NCBI GenBank assembly: GCA_905147135.1
Contig: LR990054.1
Coordinates: 11,879,001 to 11,943,000 of the forward strand
Direction of reading: 5' to 3'
Length of the DNA: 64,000 nt
Source: Blastobasis lacticolella
Lineage: Eukaryota; Arthropoda; Insecta; Lepidoptera; Blastobasidae
Shown here: in pieces, positions 32,976 through 45,025 of the stretch
How the letters are laid out: each line of letters begins with the position of its first letter
How positions within the stretch are numbered: position 1 is the first letter of the stretch
Notes under the pieces: model-generated
Told to the model about the DNA's origin: nothing
Databases searched by the model: none
What the model saw: only the letters and a program-made list of their open reading frames with translations
Made by a program: the position numbers and the translations under genes

Positions 32976-33417
32976 TGCATAAAATACACGGGGGTAAATA
33001 TTAACATGTTAATACTTGCCCCATACGATTTGTTAACACTTGCCCCAGAGGCAGATGTATCACAAAAATATAAATCAAAGAAAAGTACATTTATAATGTG
33101 GTTAAATGGAAACAAAATACTATACGAGATGATATTTACTACCATTTAAAATAATTTCAGTCCCGTTTACGTAAATAATTAAGCAACAAATCAAAAAACA
33201 ACGAGTTAAATAATGTTCTTTTACGTGACAAAATTCACGCCTCATACATAACCTTGCTCTGCGGCATGCCATTGGCGACTGATAGGTCGCAACATGTCTG
33301 TGGTCATTCACTGACGCCTATAACTGTATGTACCTCAGTCGTTTATGTATAGATTGGCGGCAATCGGCCTGTTAATACATACCCCCGTTAATACAAGCCC
33401 CTGTCTCCCCTACGTAG

Positions 33418-33455
33418 AATATCTTTAACTACAATACAATGTAGTTAAAGATATT
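33418..33455. repeat. Perfect 15-bp hairpin
   Basis: Arms AATATCTTTAACTAC and GTAGTTAAAGATATT with 8-base loop, directly right of the inserted element. Confidence 0.9.
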
Positions 33456-33805
33456 TCCGTTACAATGTCGCCACTGGTTTAAAGAATACGGCACTTGTCA
33501 TACAAATGTGCAAAACTCAAAAGACATGCATTTTTCTCCAACTGCTGAAATTTGTATGTCATGCAGCATAAGAATATAGTTAAAGGTGCTCAACTTGTAA
33601 GCATACCGCCATTGGTTTATACCTAGTAGTTGTGAAGTTCCTATACAAAATTTGATGAATAAATATCTTGTTTTTTCTTCAGAACCGCCAGTCAGATTTT
33701 GATGTCCTTCTCTACAAGGATGTATTTGAGGGTGCTAAACGTAAATACCGATGTCATTATTTGGCCATAGTCCACTTTCCCTACATAAGTACCCAGTCTC
33801 CTTTA

Positions 33806-35785
33806 TTAGTAATCATTTACAGATAATCCCTTGAAGCCAAATAGCGATATGGCCAATGATGAGCAATGCTGCGATCATATAATATGAAATTAATTAAAAC
33901 GATCCAAAATTTTATGTCATTGCAAATGAGCTATATTTTACGAACAAAATTGAATTAGATTTAAATTACTGCTACATATAAGTCTACTTATAATCCTCGG
34001 TAATGTATTTTTGCTTGTTAATGAATGGATTTTGCGGGAAGCGGATAGCAGCGCGGCGAAGCTCAGAATAAACAGCAAACACCGCTACGGAGGCAAATGT
34101 GGGCCAATTAAAAGCTTTGCTCGAACAACCCTCTTGAATTGAAACCGCTCGCTAAGCGAGTTACAGCGTCACGCCGGCAAATGTCAAATCATCGTGACGA
34201 GAGTGCTCCTTGCTCTGTTTCATTTGCGGCCCCATTTGCCGTAATCTACTTTCCTAAAGGGATTTGGATTACCAAAAATATGACTGCAGGCTATGCTTTT
34301 AGGACAAATGTCGTACGACCAAGTACGCGTGTAACTTGTCTACCTTCCATATTTTAGATATCTAAACAACACAAATGAATGATTAATGAACAGAGAATCA
34401 AGGGGAAGCTGGTGATAGCATTTGCAACAAAAATTAGAACCATATTTTTCATTCCATAAAATAATAACGCAATCATTACTTCCGGGAAGAAATATGTTAG
34501 ATGGTGGTATAAAATATATCCAGATTGCTTCCTGTAGTTAGTTGTAATACTTATTTCACAATAACTATACATTTTCATAATTCGCCCGCTTGCCTTGGTC
34601 TATAGATTGAATAAAAAAAATTGCAATGTAAAATCAAACAATCTCTTTATTACCGTTTGTACGCGCACCTCACTAGCGAATACCTCGTCGCGCCCCATTC
34701 CTAATTTTTTAAGTTGTCAAACTGTCAATCAGCAGTTTTTATGTGTTGGTAATACGTTTTCCTCTCTTTTGATTTCGAAACGTAATAAGAAGCTCTGCGT
34801 ATTGTTGCGTATACTGGTGGCAATCACGGTTACGTAATTCTTCTGTTTTTAAAATAGCATGGGTTGATCCCTTCCGCCTTTAACTGGGTTCACCTTTACA
34901 TTAAAATTGAAAATGTTAGCGCTCTTAGCAAAATATAATAAAGACACGTATATACTAAGTAGTAAGTATATTACGTTGAACAACCTGTATACGCATTAAA
35001 TTCTTATCCAACGCGCATCTATACGTGAAAACATTAATGGAATGTGAAATACCCCGCTGGAAGAAGTTTGTCAGTTTCAAGATCGTTTTTGTCTGCCCTT
35101 GCGAGAAAAAAATTGACCGAATAAGTAAGTAAATTGTGAAAATACTCTAAACTAATCTGCTGTCTATATTCTGTTCTTTATGTTATAATTACGTGTTTTT
35201 AATTCCTTATTTATCGAGGTATACGTTACACAAAACTTATAACGAAGAAAGCAGCAAAAGGTATACGCAGAGCTTTATTCTTCATCGTATCTTCGCGACA
35301 ATACCGAGTGGGCCCGAAACTCGGAACACATTACTTCTGCCTTCAATCCAAATCCGCACTTTAAATCAACGGGATTATCGTACCCTTACTTCGAAAATAA
35401 GACAAGTGACAGAGGCATTATAGCCCCTCCAACTTCGTAAACAATGGAAGCGAGATCCTTTGATCTTCTACTGAAGAACTTTTATTAAACAACGCTGGCG
35501 AGAATTTTCTTCTAATTTAGCCACTCATAATTCTTACAAAGGCGTCTAATTGGAATAAATAAAGTATTTCTTTGTAAAAATTACTAGAGCATTTTATAAA
35601 GCTAGTTTTATTTAATGTGAAATTGTTTGTGGAATATAGACGTAGTTTTAAAAATTATAATTGAATTTATGAAATGAGATACGGGCGTAAGTATGTAGAT
35701 TTGTATACCCTACTTCCGAACATCCTTTACTATTAGCTTTTTTATCAGAATAATTTTCCGCAGCAATAATGCATAAAAAGAGAAA
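33806..35785. other. Single-copy-looking DNA, no gene recognised
   Basis: 34030-34350 and 35230-35470 are less AT-rich and free of repeats I recognise. Frames at 34139-34357 and 35193-35423 show no domain. Candidate regulatory or intronic sequence of a gene outside the window. Confidence 0.45.
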
Positions 35786-36147
35786 CCATAGGTGTCTCTA
35801 ACTTTTAATAATGTAATTATTTTTCGATATGACCACTAATGTTGGACCATATCATTAAGTAGCCGTGCGATTTAGCTGTTTGTATCGCCTAACGCTAAAA
35901 CAAAGTAGGAAAGCAGACCCTGACAGAAGTCGGGATTGGCCGCTCGGATGATGATTTCTATTTATACCATAGGTGTCTCTAACTTTGAATAATGTAATTA
36001 TTTTTCGATATGACCACTAATGTTGGACCATATCATTAAGTAGCCGTGCAATTTAGCTGTTCGTATCGCCTAACGCTAAAACAAAGTAGGAAAGCAGACC
36101 CTGACAGAAGTCGGGATTGGCCGCTCAGATGATGATTTGTATTTCAT
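35786..36147. repeat. Tandem duplication, 181-bp period
   Basis: Two adjacent nearly identical units starting CCATAGGTGTCTCTAACTTT (35786 and 35967). Each contains CCTGACAGAAGTCGGGATTG, the wording of an RTE-type LINE end. Only a few differences between units. Confidence 0.9.
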
Positions 36148-37639
36148 CGGAGCGGGACGGAACGGAGAGAAACGGCTATATCATAAAGTGATCAATTCTA
36201 AGATCTGACCACGATTGACTGCCTGGGATTGACAACTCAGATGATGATGATTCAGCTTACGTAAAATGTAAAAAATGTGACTCCTCAAGCTAACAACTTA
36301 AGGTTGGTCCTCCTTCAGATATAATGATGTTACACATGTTACACAAAAATTATCTTCAAAAATGATTATATCTCAATATTAAAACAGGTACCTAGTTTTA
36401 GCAGCATTATATTGTTAAATTTTCTTCTTGACAATGCAAAAACCTAAAACTAATTGAGTATTCTAAAGAAATTTACGTACTCAGGAAACCAATCTGTTCA
36501 TACAAAATAACCAACACATGACATTACCACATTTATTAAGTATGTATACCTACCGCAGAGCAACTGTGGCATCCAGGTGAGAAATGATCCTCCAAATCCT
36601 GTTTCCAGAATCCCGAATAATCTTGGGACGGACAGCAATTTGTACGGTAGGGCACTCCCTTGACAGGGATGTCTATAGATTGGAGTGATTGCCAATAGTA
36701 AATTCAACCTACTATTTTAATTACATACCTCACGCCACATGCCGCAAAAAATAGTATAAATTTTCAAGAGAGACTTTGTGTTGGGTTTAGTCTTTTTATT
36801 ATAATATTATTCAATACAAAGAAACCCAAGTTTGGGGTTAACCTGGTTTGACGATGTGTTGAAAACCTTGAACCTTTAAACCCTTTGATCCGGCGTATGC
36901 TGGAATTAGCTACGCAGATGATGAAGAAGAATTATTCATTAACATATGGGGTACAATTTGATATCATTATATTCCCGTTGACATACGTTGCATATGGTAG
37001 AGTCACTTTTAGTTATGTGCAACATCTTTACCCTGTCCTCCCTGTCCGGCTTTACGTTTTTAGTGTGTACGTGCAAATGAACAAAATACATAAAATTTTC
37101 GGGCTAGAACTGAACAATTCTCTTTGCTTCGATTCTCAACTCGCTAATACAGTTAACAGTACCAACACGTTGCGATGCTCGCAGACTCTTTGAGGTGTTT
37201 CTAATCCTAACGCCCGAAAAGGAGTGGGAAATAATCCTAGCAACTCGTTACGTGCTTTCAGAACGTGTTCTGTGGGTGTTAACACTTAAAACGAAAACCT
37301 AAACCTCGAAGGAGTATCTGCTTGAGAAAAGTAAGATATTTACCCCAGACTGGAATGTTTTCTAATGTTCCCTGAATGTAACTGCGAAAGACTCCATAAT
37401 ATTCAACGTGAATTGTGGGGTAACAGTTCTGTATTTTGCGGAATTTTTAGACGGAAGTTTATTCTTACAAAGTTTGATATTGTCTGTGAATTGTCGAAGA
37501 TTGTCTGTAATTAAGCTGTATTCCTGCAATTTATATTATTGTAAAAAGTTGAATGGTTAGACTACAGTAGAGAAAATATTATTTTTCGGTTTTATATAGA
37601 TGGTTGTGTCAGTATTTGTTAATATTTATTATTCTTTTA
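36148..37639. other. Unassigned
   Basis: LINE-end-like GATGATGATG/GATGATGAAGAA endings near 36240 and 36920. The 102-codon frame at 36885-37193 has no support. Confidence 0.45.
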
Positions 37640-37925
37640 ATCGAGTCGATGGACTGAACTCTGATTTACATTTAATTTGCCCAGTATTCGGCGACGCATA
37701 CAACGTTTCAACTGGCCTCGAACAAGTGCTGCATAGTAAAAGTTTTAGGATAAGCCGAGCATGAAACGAGGTGGTCCATGGTTTGCGGAGATATGGCACT
37801 GTCGCACTGAGAACTGTCATTTTTATATCCCCACCTAAAGATATTCTTTTTACATAAGTCCACCTGGGGTCGCAGCCTATTTTGCGGAAAATCATTCTGG
37901 GTGCTTAGCAACATTGTATCATCGT
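37640..37925 (-). mobile_element. LINE ORF2 C-terminal remnant
   Basis: Minus strand reads NRLRPQVDLCKKNIFRWG, YKNDSSQCDS and PQTMDHLVSCSAYPKT: the NRxRTxxxxCxxxLxxW...CDCG...QTMxHxVxxCP zinc-finger-like end of insect LINEs. The second Cys of the CDCG motif is changed and frames are broken. Confidence 0.65.
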
Positions 37926-38336
37926 GGACTTATGCCTAGGGGAGGAGCGATAGGTGGTGAGAATTTATAGAAAGTCAAATTCAAATTATAAACAGTCATA
38001 AAGTGACAGCAACCGTTTCTGTCGGACTTAACTAGAGACAGCGTCCAGTACACAAACATGATTTTCCCCAAACAAACCTACCAGGCGACGAGTAATTCGT
38101 AATAAAAATGCATAACACTACGAAAAACAATTTTATTTGGGTCCATCCGCTGTTTTGTATGTCAAAGGCAACAAGGTAACTTTATATAGGTCACAACTGT
38201 GCACCAACTTTCTTGTAAGATTATCATCCCATCAATAAAATTATCGGTTAATTTCAAATAAAAAGTATGTACTTAAGAAGTAAGTATTTACCCATTAAGA
38301 GGACGTCTTCGATTGCGATTATTTTATTATGATATA
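37926..38336. other. Unassigned
   Basis: No gene recognised. Confidence 0.4.
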
Positions 38337-38648
38337 ATGGGCCATTTAGGACGTGTGCTGTCATAAAGTCAAATATTGGAATAGCAACTTACAACCTTAT
38401 CCTAATGTATCTTGTTTCGTGATACAGGAAACTTTATTTTTTATATAATTTTATTAGTCTATAAACCTATTTTATATAAGTTTAATTTTATAATGGGCCA
38501 TTTAGGACGTGTGCTGCCATAAAGTCAAATATTGTAATAGCAACTTACAACCTTATCCTAATGTATCTTGTTTCGTGATACAGGAAACTTTATTTTTTAT
38601 ATAATTTTATTAGTCCATAAACCTATTTTATATAAGTTTAATTTGCTG
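38337..38648. repeat. Tandem duplication, 156-bp period
   Basis: Two adjacent units starting ATGGGCCATTTAGGACGTG (38337 and 38493), almost identical (single-base differences such as TGTCAT/TGCCAT). Very recent. Confidence 0.92.
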
Positions 38649-38859
38649 TAAAATCAGTTAACCGAATATCAAAACAACTTTTTTTCTGTAAATAGAAGAT
38701 TTGTTTACAATAGTTTTTATTTCTAGATTTATTAAAGATCAAAAATTATTTTTTCCATATTATTATACTAGTTTTTCATTTTCTATTATGTTTATCCATT
38801 ACCTATATAAATAATGAGTTCTCAAATAAATAAAAAATTATAACAAGCTAAGTTATATT

Positions 38860-39175
38860 TAAGAGAGGTAGGTCATAGCGGTTCGAATTGGAGCCGCCCG
38901 ACTGGGGAAGTACCTCCACGTTACAGAATACCACAGCTAAACAATATTCTTTTAAATAGTATTGTGTTTCTGCCGGTGGGAATTTGTCGAACCGTGGCTT
39001 TGGCAGTGGAGGGACATTTGCCTTTTTGTTGCCAGAGTAACGTGTTATAGAGGTGAGCAACGCATTGGCGATACTCTCGGTGTTGCTAATGTCTATAGGC
39101 AGTGGTGACTACTTTCAATCAGGTGGACCAGACCGCTTGCCTGTTTGCCTACCGTATGACATAATAAAAAAGAAT
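38860..39175 (+). mobile_element. CR1/Jockey-type LINE 3' UTR
   Basis: GTGAGCAACGCATTGGCGAT, GGCAGTGGTGACTACTTTC and AATCAGGTGGACCAGAC follow the same order as the 3' UTR at 16000-16110 (GCAACGCGTTGGTGATG etc.). 5'-truncated. Confidence 0.6.
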
Positions 39176-39194
39176 TATTGCGCGGTATATTACC

Positions 39195-39255
39195 TACTCA
39201 TCAAGACCAATCCAAAAAGCCCAAACACGACGGGCTTATTTTATTGCGTTCAATA
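39195..39255 (+). repeat. Family E fragment
   Basis: CCCAAACACGACGGGCTTAT and TTGCGTTCAATAGTTCC match family E. Confidence 0.5.
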
Positions 39256-40004
39256 GTTCCTATGCCCTGAACAAGTAACTTATTGGAATTATATTTGCTG
39301 ATCCTTTGAACATTAATTTAAATGCACAATCGTTCTTTTCTATTTACCATTGAGTTAGATGAAAGTTCTAGTATCAACAGTAATAACTCTAGACTACACG
39401 AGAACTTCGTTCCATTTCATTTGTTGTAATATTAGTTGAATATAAATTAACGAAATACAAAGCGGTGTCTGCAAACTGGCATGTATTTCCGAACTTTAGC
39501 ATAACGATGTGATAATGTATTACACATTGTAACGATGGTGTGTAGCAGCAGAGGGGTCAAGTTTGAATGGCTTCCTAACTACTTTCCTTATCACAATGGT
39601 TTGTGGGGTCTTTCACTGTTTTGGTAAATGTGGGATTGATTCTAGTATGGCGCTTAAAGCCTTATTATAACATGTATGTAGATGCATAAAGGTTAAAGGT
39701 TTCTAGCATATTTTTAGGGAAATATTTTAGCATGTTCTTTGAGAAACCCATTTCACCGTGACCTACATTACTTTAAGACATGATGTAACATCTACAGCAC
39801 TGCTTGAAACTTTTTGTAGGCAATAAAACATGTTATATTTCCTTTTCTAGCCCTCATTCCCACTTTTATGTGTTGAAAATCAGGGAGAGGAGCGCCTTCG
39901 CTCATCTTTAATGGCCTATTTGTGTAGTCGTACGGTGTTTTTCAGCTAAATTTCTTTGAACCAGAGTGTAACTTTTATAAAGTGAAACAGTTATTTAATA
40001 ATAT
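39256..40004. other. Unassigned
   Basis: No gene recognised. Confidence 0.4.
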
Positions 40005-40160
40005 TATGGTCTTTACTTACGAAATTAGCGTTTTGTATGGCGAAAATGATCAAAACTAGAATTTTCATACAAGTTATTTTTTTCAATATCTGGGAAATAG
40101 CCAATCCGATTACGATGAAACATTGTAGATATAATCAGACGACATTATGCTAACTGGTAC
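40005..40160 (+). repeat. Interspersed repeat family H, copy 2
   Basis: Shares the ordered blocks of 31090-31225, for example CCAATCCGATTACGATGAAA. Confidence 0.6.
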
Positions 40161-41179
40161 ATAACTATTAATTTTTTTTTAAATGACATCTGCTTTAAGA
40201 GGCAAAACTGACGACAAATGAAATCCTTCAAACCCTTATAATAAAGTTGAGAAAATATTTTTTATTCAATTTAGGTGCTTACTGGAATATTAAAATGCTC
40301 TTTTTTTAAATCAAGAATTAATTATGATATTCTATATACAATTAAAAATGCTTTAAAAATGTGTAATTGCGAAATAAAACGAAATAAAACCTATTCACAA
40401 GGTTTCAATTCTCTGACCTCCATACTTCATTGGCCATTCAAAAATGAATGTATAGGTTTGTCCCATCTGCCAATGCCTCACACTGCCCGACTATCACCAC
40501 CACTAAACTATCACTACTACTATACTATCACCGATAAAGCTCGACACATGTTTCGCTACTCCATAGAGCTTCCTCAGGAAACTATTGATCGTAAGTTTTA
40601 CGGTCGGCAGGTGGGACAAAGCTAAATATTATATTTACAATCAATATTATATTAGCAATAGTCATGTATGTACGTAGCTAAGGCAATAGCGTCGTTAATA
40701 ATGTGTGTTAATAATTAACGAATCTTCGTTTAACGGTAAACTTGAAGGTTAAGGTTCTTAACGGAACGGTAAACTGGAACGAGGAAGTCTTCTTAAGAAC
40801 ATTGTACACACTTCAACAATACAATTAATCAGCGGGAAAAGATACGGTATACGGCCGAAATGCGAGTTGGTTCTCAACCAACTAATTTGAAAGTTTAGTA
40901 CAACAATGTTTTTCATATTAATTCATGTCTGATAATTTACATTGAAGTCGGCCCTTAACTTAAAGCGTTGAAGTTATTGTTGGGCCAGTGAACCCTGAGC
41001 ATCAGAAATTATGATCCTTCCATTCTCTCTCATGTGGCGTAATGAGGGCGTTAAATCCGAAGTTTGTACGTAATATAAATTTTAACTCTCCAGCATGTAT
41101 TACGAATTCTAAGCACGAACTGGACTCATTATTTTAACTGCTTCAGCGTAATGTGGGTAGACGACAAAGTTCCCAACCG
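40161..41179. other. Unassigned
   Basis: The 116-codon frame at 40275-40625 has no domain, no signal peptide and AT-driven composition; not called. Confidence 0.45.
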
Positions 41180-41640
41180 AGAAACTCGAGCCGTTCAAAA
41201 ATCATTACGCGCACAGTTTATGTTTGCTTCTGGCTCGCCGGGAAATGAAAGAAGCCCTCGAAAGGCGAAATGTACGAAAACGCCACTGTCCTAAGCAAAA
41301 CGTCGTCGCAATCTAATCCGGATGACCTCACGAAATATTCCATCGCCAGTTGACTGCTAGCCCCATTTGAATATCCCCTTGTTTTACCGAATACATTCAC
41401 CTTTTTACTTCGGTCAACAAAGCAAAAAAGAAAAGACTCCCTTAACGTGTCGAGTACGAAAATACCTGGGGGACTATTCCCGCATATGAATGCCCTTGTG
41501 TCCCTTCCAGACGTCGAATCCCCAATAAAAACAACAGAAGGACATGCGAGGGACACCAGAATACGTAATGCGCCCAATTTTTAACGGCTAGCAAACAAAA
41601 CAGCCTTACATTGTTTGCGGATGTCCGGGAAAAGTTTGCC
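41180..41640. other. Less AT-rich single-copy block with 119-codon antisense frame
   Basis: The minus frame 41218-41577 starts MGALRILVSLACPS and is the longest unexplained frame outside transposons. It resembles no family I know. The block has even base composition and no repeats, so it may equally be conserved non-coding DNA. Confidence 0.3.
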
Positions 41641-43554
41641 TATATGAACCACGCCGAAAGCAAAGTATGTATTGTGTAGACTTGGTTTTATGAGTATCCT
41701 CGAGTAAATATTCCCAAAAAAGTTTGACGATGTTTTATTCGTTTCGCTGCACGTAACTTCATACGAAATTTTATTTAGGTCATCAGCTTTTTCACTTTTG
41801 GTTTTGGTTAGGTAGGTAAGGTTTTCATAATTTCTAACTGTAGCATAGTTATTGCTGTCAAAATAATTTTATTTATAATTGAAACTTCGCATGTTACTTA
41901 TAATAAAGTCCGCATTAAATAAACGCATAGCGAAAATAAGCCACATAATTAAATTACCTAGTTTAAGAGGCAGTTATGCCGCCAGTTAATCAAAATCGTT
42001 TTGAAATATGAATTTTCACAAAGTGAATTATAGAACACCTAACGCTTAATAATGGATGACCTTTCTATAATGCAATAAATATAGGTATTTCGATATCTAA
42101 GCAACGTCGAATGCTTCTTTAGAAAAGTAAGTAGGTAGGTGAACCTACATAGATGAAATTCAGAGAAATCCTTGTCTCAAAGTAAGTACCTACTTGTACT
42201 CATATAATAACTGGAACAATTCACCTCATCTCTCTCTTGGCGGCAAATAGCATCTAAAAAGGAGTCTCACTCAACCCACTTGTAGTGTTGTTTTTCCTAA
42301 CTTTTTGTGATGGTTCCTAAAAGTTTGTAAACTATTCACTGGATCCCGGGTAATGTAAAAGCCATGTTTTTGCGACAAAATCTATATAAATGGAAGTAAA
42401 TACTATACCAAACCTGTGACTCCATCATACGAACTTCATTTATCCATTAAGTGTGGTTGCTGTGCCTTTGCTAAATTACTTACTTAGCAAGATGATGGAT
42501 GATAGCGCAACATTGTGGTACCAACATGACATGTTTTCTTGCCGTATGAACATTTTCTAAGAGCACTGTGTCGCTGTTGGAATTTTGCTTTATAAGAAAA
42601 GTAATCACCTATTCTTGTTGAAAATCGATACATTGAAAATGAATACCTTCACTAGAGAATGTATTGTCCTTTTATAAACTTTTTGCAAATTTCACAGAAT
42701 TTTCTAACAAACAAGATTACTTTTGTTAGGCTTTGACGTGATTCTGGATTACCATTATGACAGTCTGGCAGCTGAGCGCCGTTGTGTTTCTAAGAAGAGG
42801 GGGTTCAATCATTTTCTTTTTCATAGGTACCTACAATTCGTAGATATGCAACCAAAATAGTTCAATAAAAAAAAAATTAAATGTAGATCGATACTAGTCC
42901 GTGAAACGATTACTCATGTACGGGAAGAAAAATATCTACACAGCAGAATTTATCAAAATATTTATATAATTTTGATAACTTCTAGATACAGCCTGAATGC
43001 AAATACGTATCCATTTGCGTTGCTAAATTACTCAGTCAACTACGCACGTTCATGATAATTGTGGGTGCCTGTACCGTACCTACCGTACGGCCTTTAATGA
43101 CCTTTGAATTATTATGTATAGAATTAGTTCCACCCCCTTTCAATTGATAGATAGGATACTGGTAGTTGCATAATCGCCTTTAGATTCCCATCGCTGACAT
43201 CGATTCAGCATTCAGGATAAATATTCATACTTCTGTGAATATTCGGAATCTATGATCTAAATGTATCTATTTAGTGACAAATGGGTATGAATTACCAATA
43301 TAATTCGTAGCTAACCTCTAACTCATAATGATATTATATATTTTTTTAATTTTACCAAAACTTGTAATGCAAGTACTTATCGTAGTTAAGGTGAACCTGT
43401 TTTTGGAAAGTTGAATAAGAAACGATATGATCTTATCATTAAACCTAGATATTTAAGTACCAAATTTAAAATTTCAGTCCATAAATTGTTTTTAATTTGA
43501 TATTAAAGTTAAAAAACACGTTTATATTTTTAAAACTTAACGTATTCTGACGGC
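41641..43554. other. Unassigned, about 1.9 kb
   Basis: AT-rich, no gene, RNA or recognised repeat. Confidence 0.45.
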
Positions 43555-44480
43555 TGTAACGTAACACTGTCCCACTTACAGTGCCAGGTTCAGTTAATGA
43601 AGAAAACACAAAAGGTTCATGGTAATGGGTCCTATGCCTTCAGTCCGGAAAACTTACAAGAAATTGATAAACGTAAAAAAAGGTAAAGCGCAAATGTTCC
43701 TAAAGAGTCTATTGCACGTAACCTTATTCCTGAGAGGATCACAGGGAAGAATCACAGGGTCCACTTCTCATCGATTGAAAATTTCAAATTATGCATTTTT
43801 GAACGCAAACTTGTGCATTTTTGAACCGGTCAGTTATTATTATATTTAGTTTGAGAAAATAGCTTCTGCTGAGCAATAATACTAGTTATTTTTCAAATAA
43901 TATTCCTTTTCGTCAAACAGCATCAAAAATCGTTTATCTTTTTTTACTTCCAAATTTCAGACTCATTTCTTTCTCTCTAGCCGTCAATCGATTTCAAATT
44001 TATGATAGCCACCGTCTTTTTCGTGGTCATCAAGTAGGAATAAAATCTTCGCCATCATGGAATCGATCTATGGTTTGTCACTGCTTGACAACTTCATAAC
44101 AATTTGTGAACAATGTAAGTATTAGATATTATAAAAATTATTATGTTAGATATTATAAATATTGTCTCCAAGGCCATAAGGAAACAAATTCACAAATTAA
44201 CAAAACAAGTATGTCTAGAAATACATAATTCGTAGACCATTTAAAATATTGGTCGCATCCAAATAAACATAGTATCATCTCTTTTTCAGAACATAATATA
44301 ATGAATTGGAGAGCCATTAAAGCCTGAAGGGCCAAACCCAAGGAAATACCAACAAAAACTATAAAAACTATTACATTATAATTAAAAATAAATGTTTCTA
44401 CGAGCTGAACAGTTGTTTGTAGAGAAATCCAAATAACTGTAAGTACACACATAACCATTCATCAGGGCAAGGCCCTACAC
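43555..44480 (-). repeat. Dispersed repeat copy 3, most intact hydrophobic frame
   Basis: Minus-strand counterpart of 1908-2887: starts near GTGTAGGGCCTTGCCCTGAT and ends near GGGACAGTGTTACGTTAC. The copies agree in order along their whole length, with many substitutions. Confidence 0.8.
44153..44458 (-). CDS. Hydrophobic 101-residue frame in the dispersed repeat
   Basis: Open frame starting MVMCVLTVIWISLQTT with hydrophobic stretches at about residues 1-15, 24-45 and 45-57, then a polar CSEKE motif, and a further hydrophobic segment near 79-93. The copy at 1925-2128 keeps the frame over its shared part, including an in-frame 12-bp length difference. The pattern recalls a receptor transmembrane exon but I cannot assign a family. 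It may be a captured chemoreceptor exon or part of an unknown transposon. Confidence 0.3.
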   Translation of the reverse strand: MVMCVLTVIWISLQTTVQLVETFIFNYNVIVFIVFVGISLGLALQALMALQFIILCSEKEMILCLFGCDQYFKWSTNYVFLDILVLLICEFVSLWPWRQYL

Positions 44481-44929
44481 GGCTTAGAAAATTTAACATT
44501 TTTATACAGATATTATGGTTGCAAACAAGTTTATGACCCGCCTGATAGTAAGCAGATACTATCGAATGTAACTCATTAAAAGCTATCGAAACAAAAGCTT
44601 TTATACATCTCGTGCTTACCTATACATACGCCGACCATTGGTCAGATGGACAAGTTTCGTAAAACCCCGACCTGAATCTGACAGAGTCTGGTCCGTGTGA
44701 AATCGGTCACATGCTCGCATTGAGAGGCTGCGGTGCACAGCTCGGCTGTGGGTGGATCGCGGGTAAAACTTGTCGAAATCCATCCCGTAATCAGATTTGT
44801 GTGCCAACTCTACTTATTCGACTATGTTTTTACTTGATTGAACAGATGTAGGCTGTTGTTGAGCATAGTGATACTTACTGATCAAAGTTTAACTATACGT
44901 ACCGTTGGCGTAGCGAGGTTGACAATAGT
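44481..44929. other. Unassigned
   Basis: No gene recognised; the 63-codon antisense frame at 44616-44807 is unsupported. Confidence 0.4.
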
Positions 44930-45025
44930 ATGCGGAAGGTACAGGATCGGCCTTTGTGGAGATCTCTGGGGGAGGCCTATGCACAGCAGTGGGCGTCTTT
45001 CGGCTGATATGATGATGATTAATTT
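44930..45025 (+). mobile_element. RTE-like LINE 3' end with GATG tail
   Basis: Reads CGRYRIGLCGDLWGRPMHSS in a shifted frame; contains GCACAGCAGTGGGCGTC and ends TGATATGATGATGATT. Same family as 18283-18560. Confidence 0.65.

Larger units (their letters stand above)
32128..33410. mobile_element. Inverted-repeat DNA element inside the foldback array
   Basis: Ends GGGGAGACAGGGGC and GCCCCTGTCTCCCC, with TA on both sides (32126-32127 and 33411-33412), compatible with a Tc1/mariner-type TA duplication. Words of the form GTTAAYAYTTGCCCC recur near both ends in both orientations. No transposase frame. Flanking array sequence AGTTAAAGATATT occurs on both sides, so the exact target duplication is not settled. 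Confidence 0.68.
31232..33805. mobile_element. Large foldback element built of ~141-bp tandem units
   Basis: The ends are inverted: TAAAGGAGACTGGG at 31232 and CCCAGTCTCCTTTA ending at 33805, with matching inner sequence (AAGTGGTCTATG against CATAGTCCACTTT). Inside, units carrying CTATGTTCTTATG recur at 31441, 31583 and 31723 (spacing 142 and 140) on one strand, then the same unit runs in the opposite orientation from about 31812 (landmarks at 31947 and 32090, spacing 143) and resumes after an insertion at 33414-33640. No coding frame is supported. Confidence 0.8.

Noticed and set aside
40275..40625. 116-codon frame
   Set aside because: Contains simple Asn/Tyr-rich stretches, no family resemblance and no promoter or poly(A) context.
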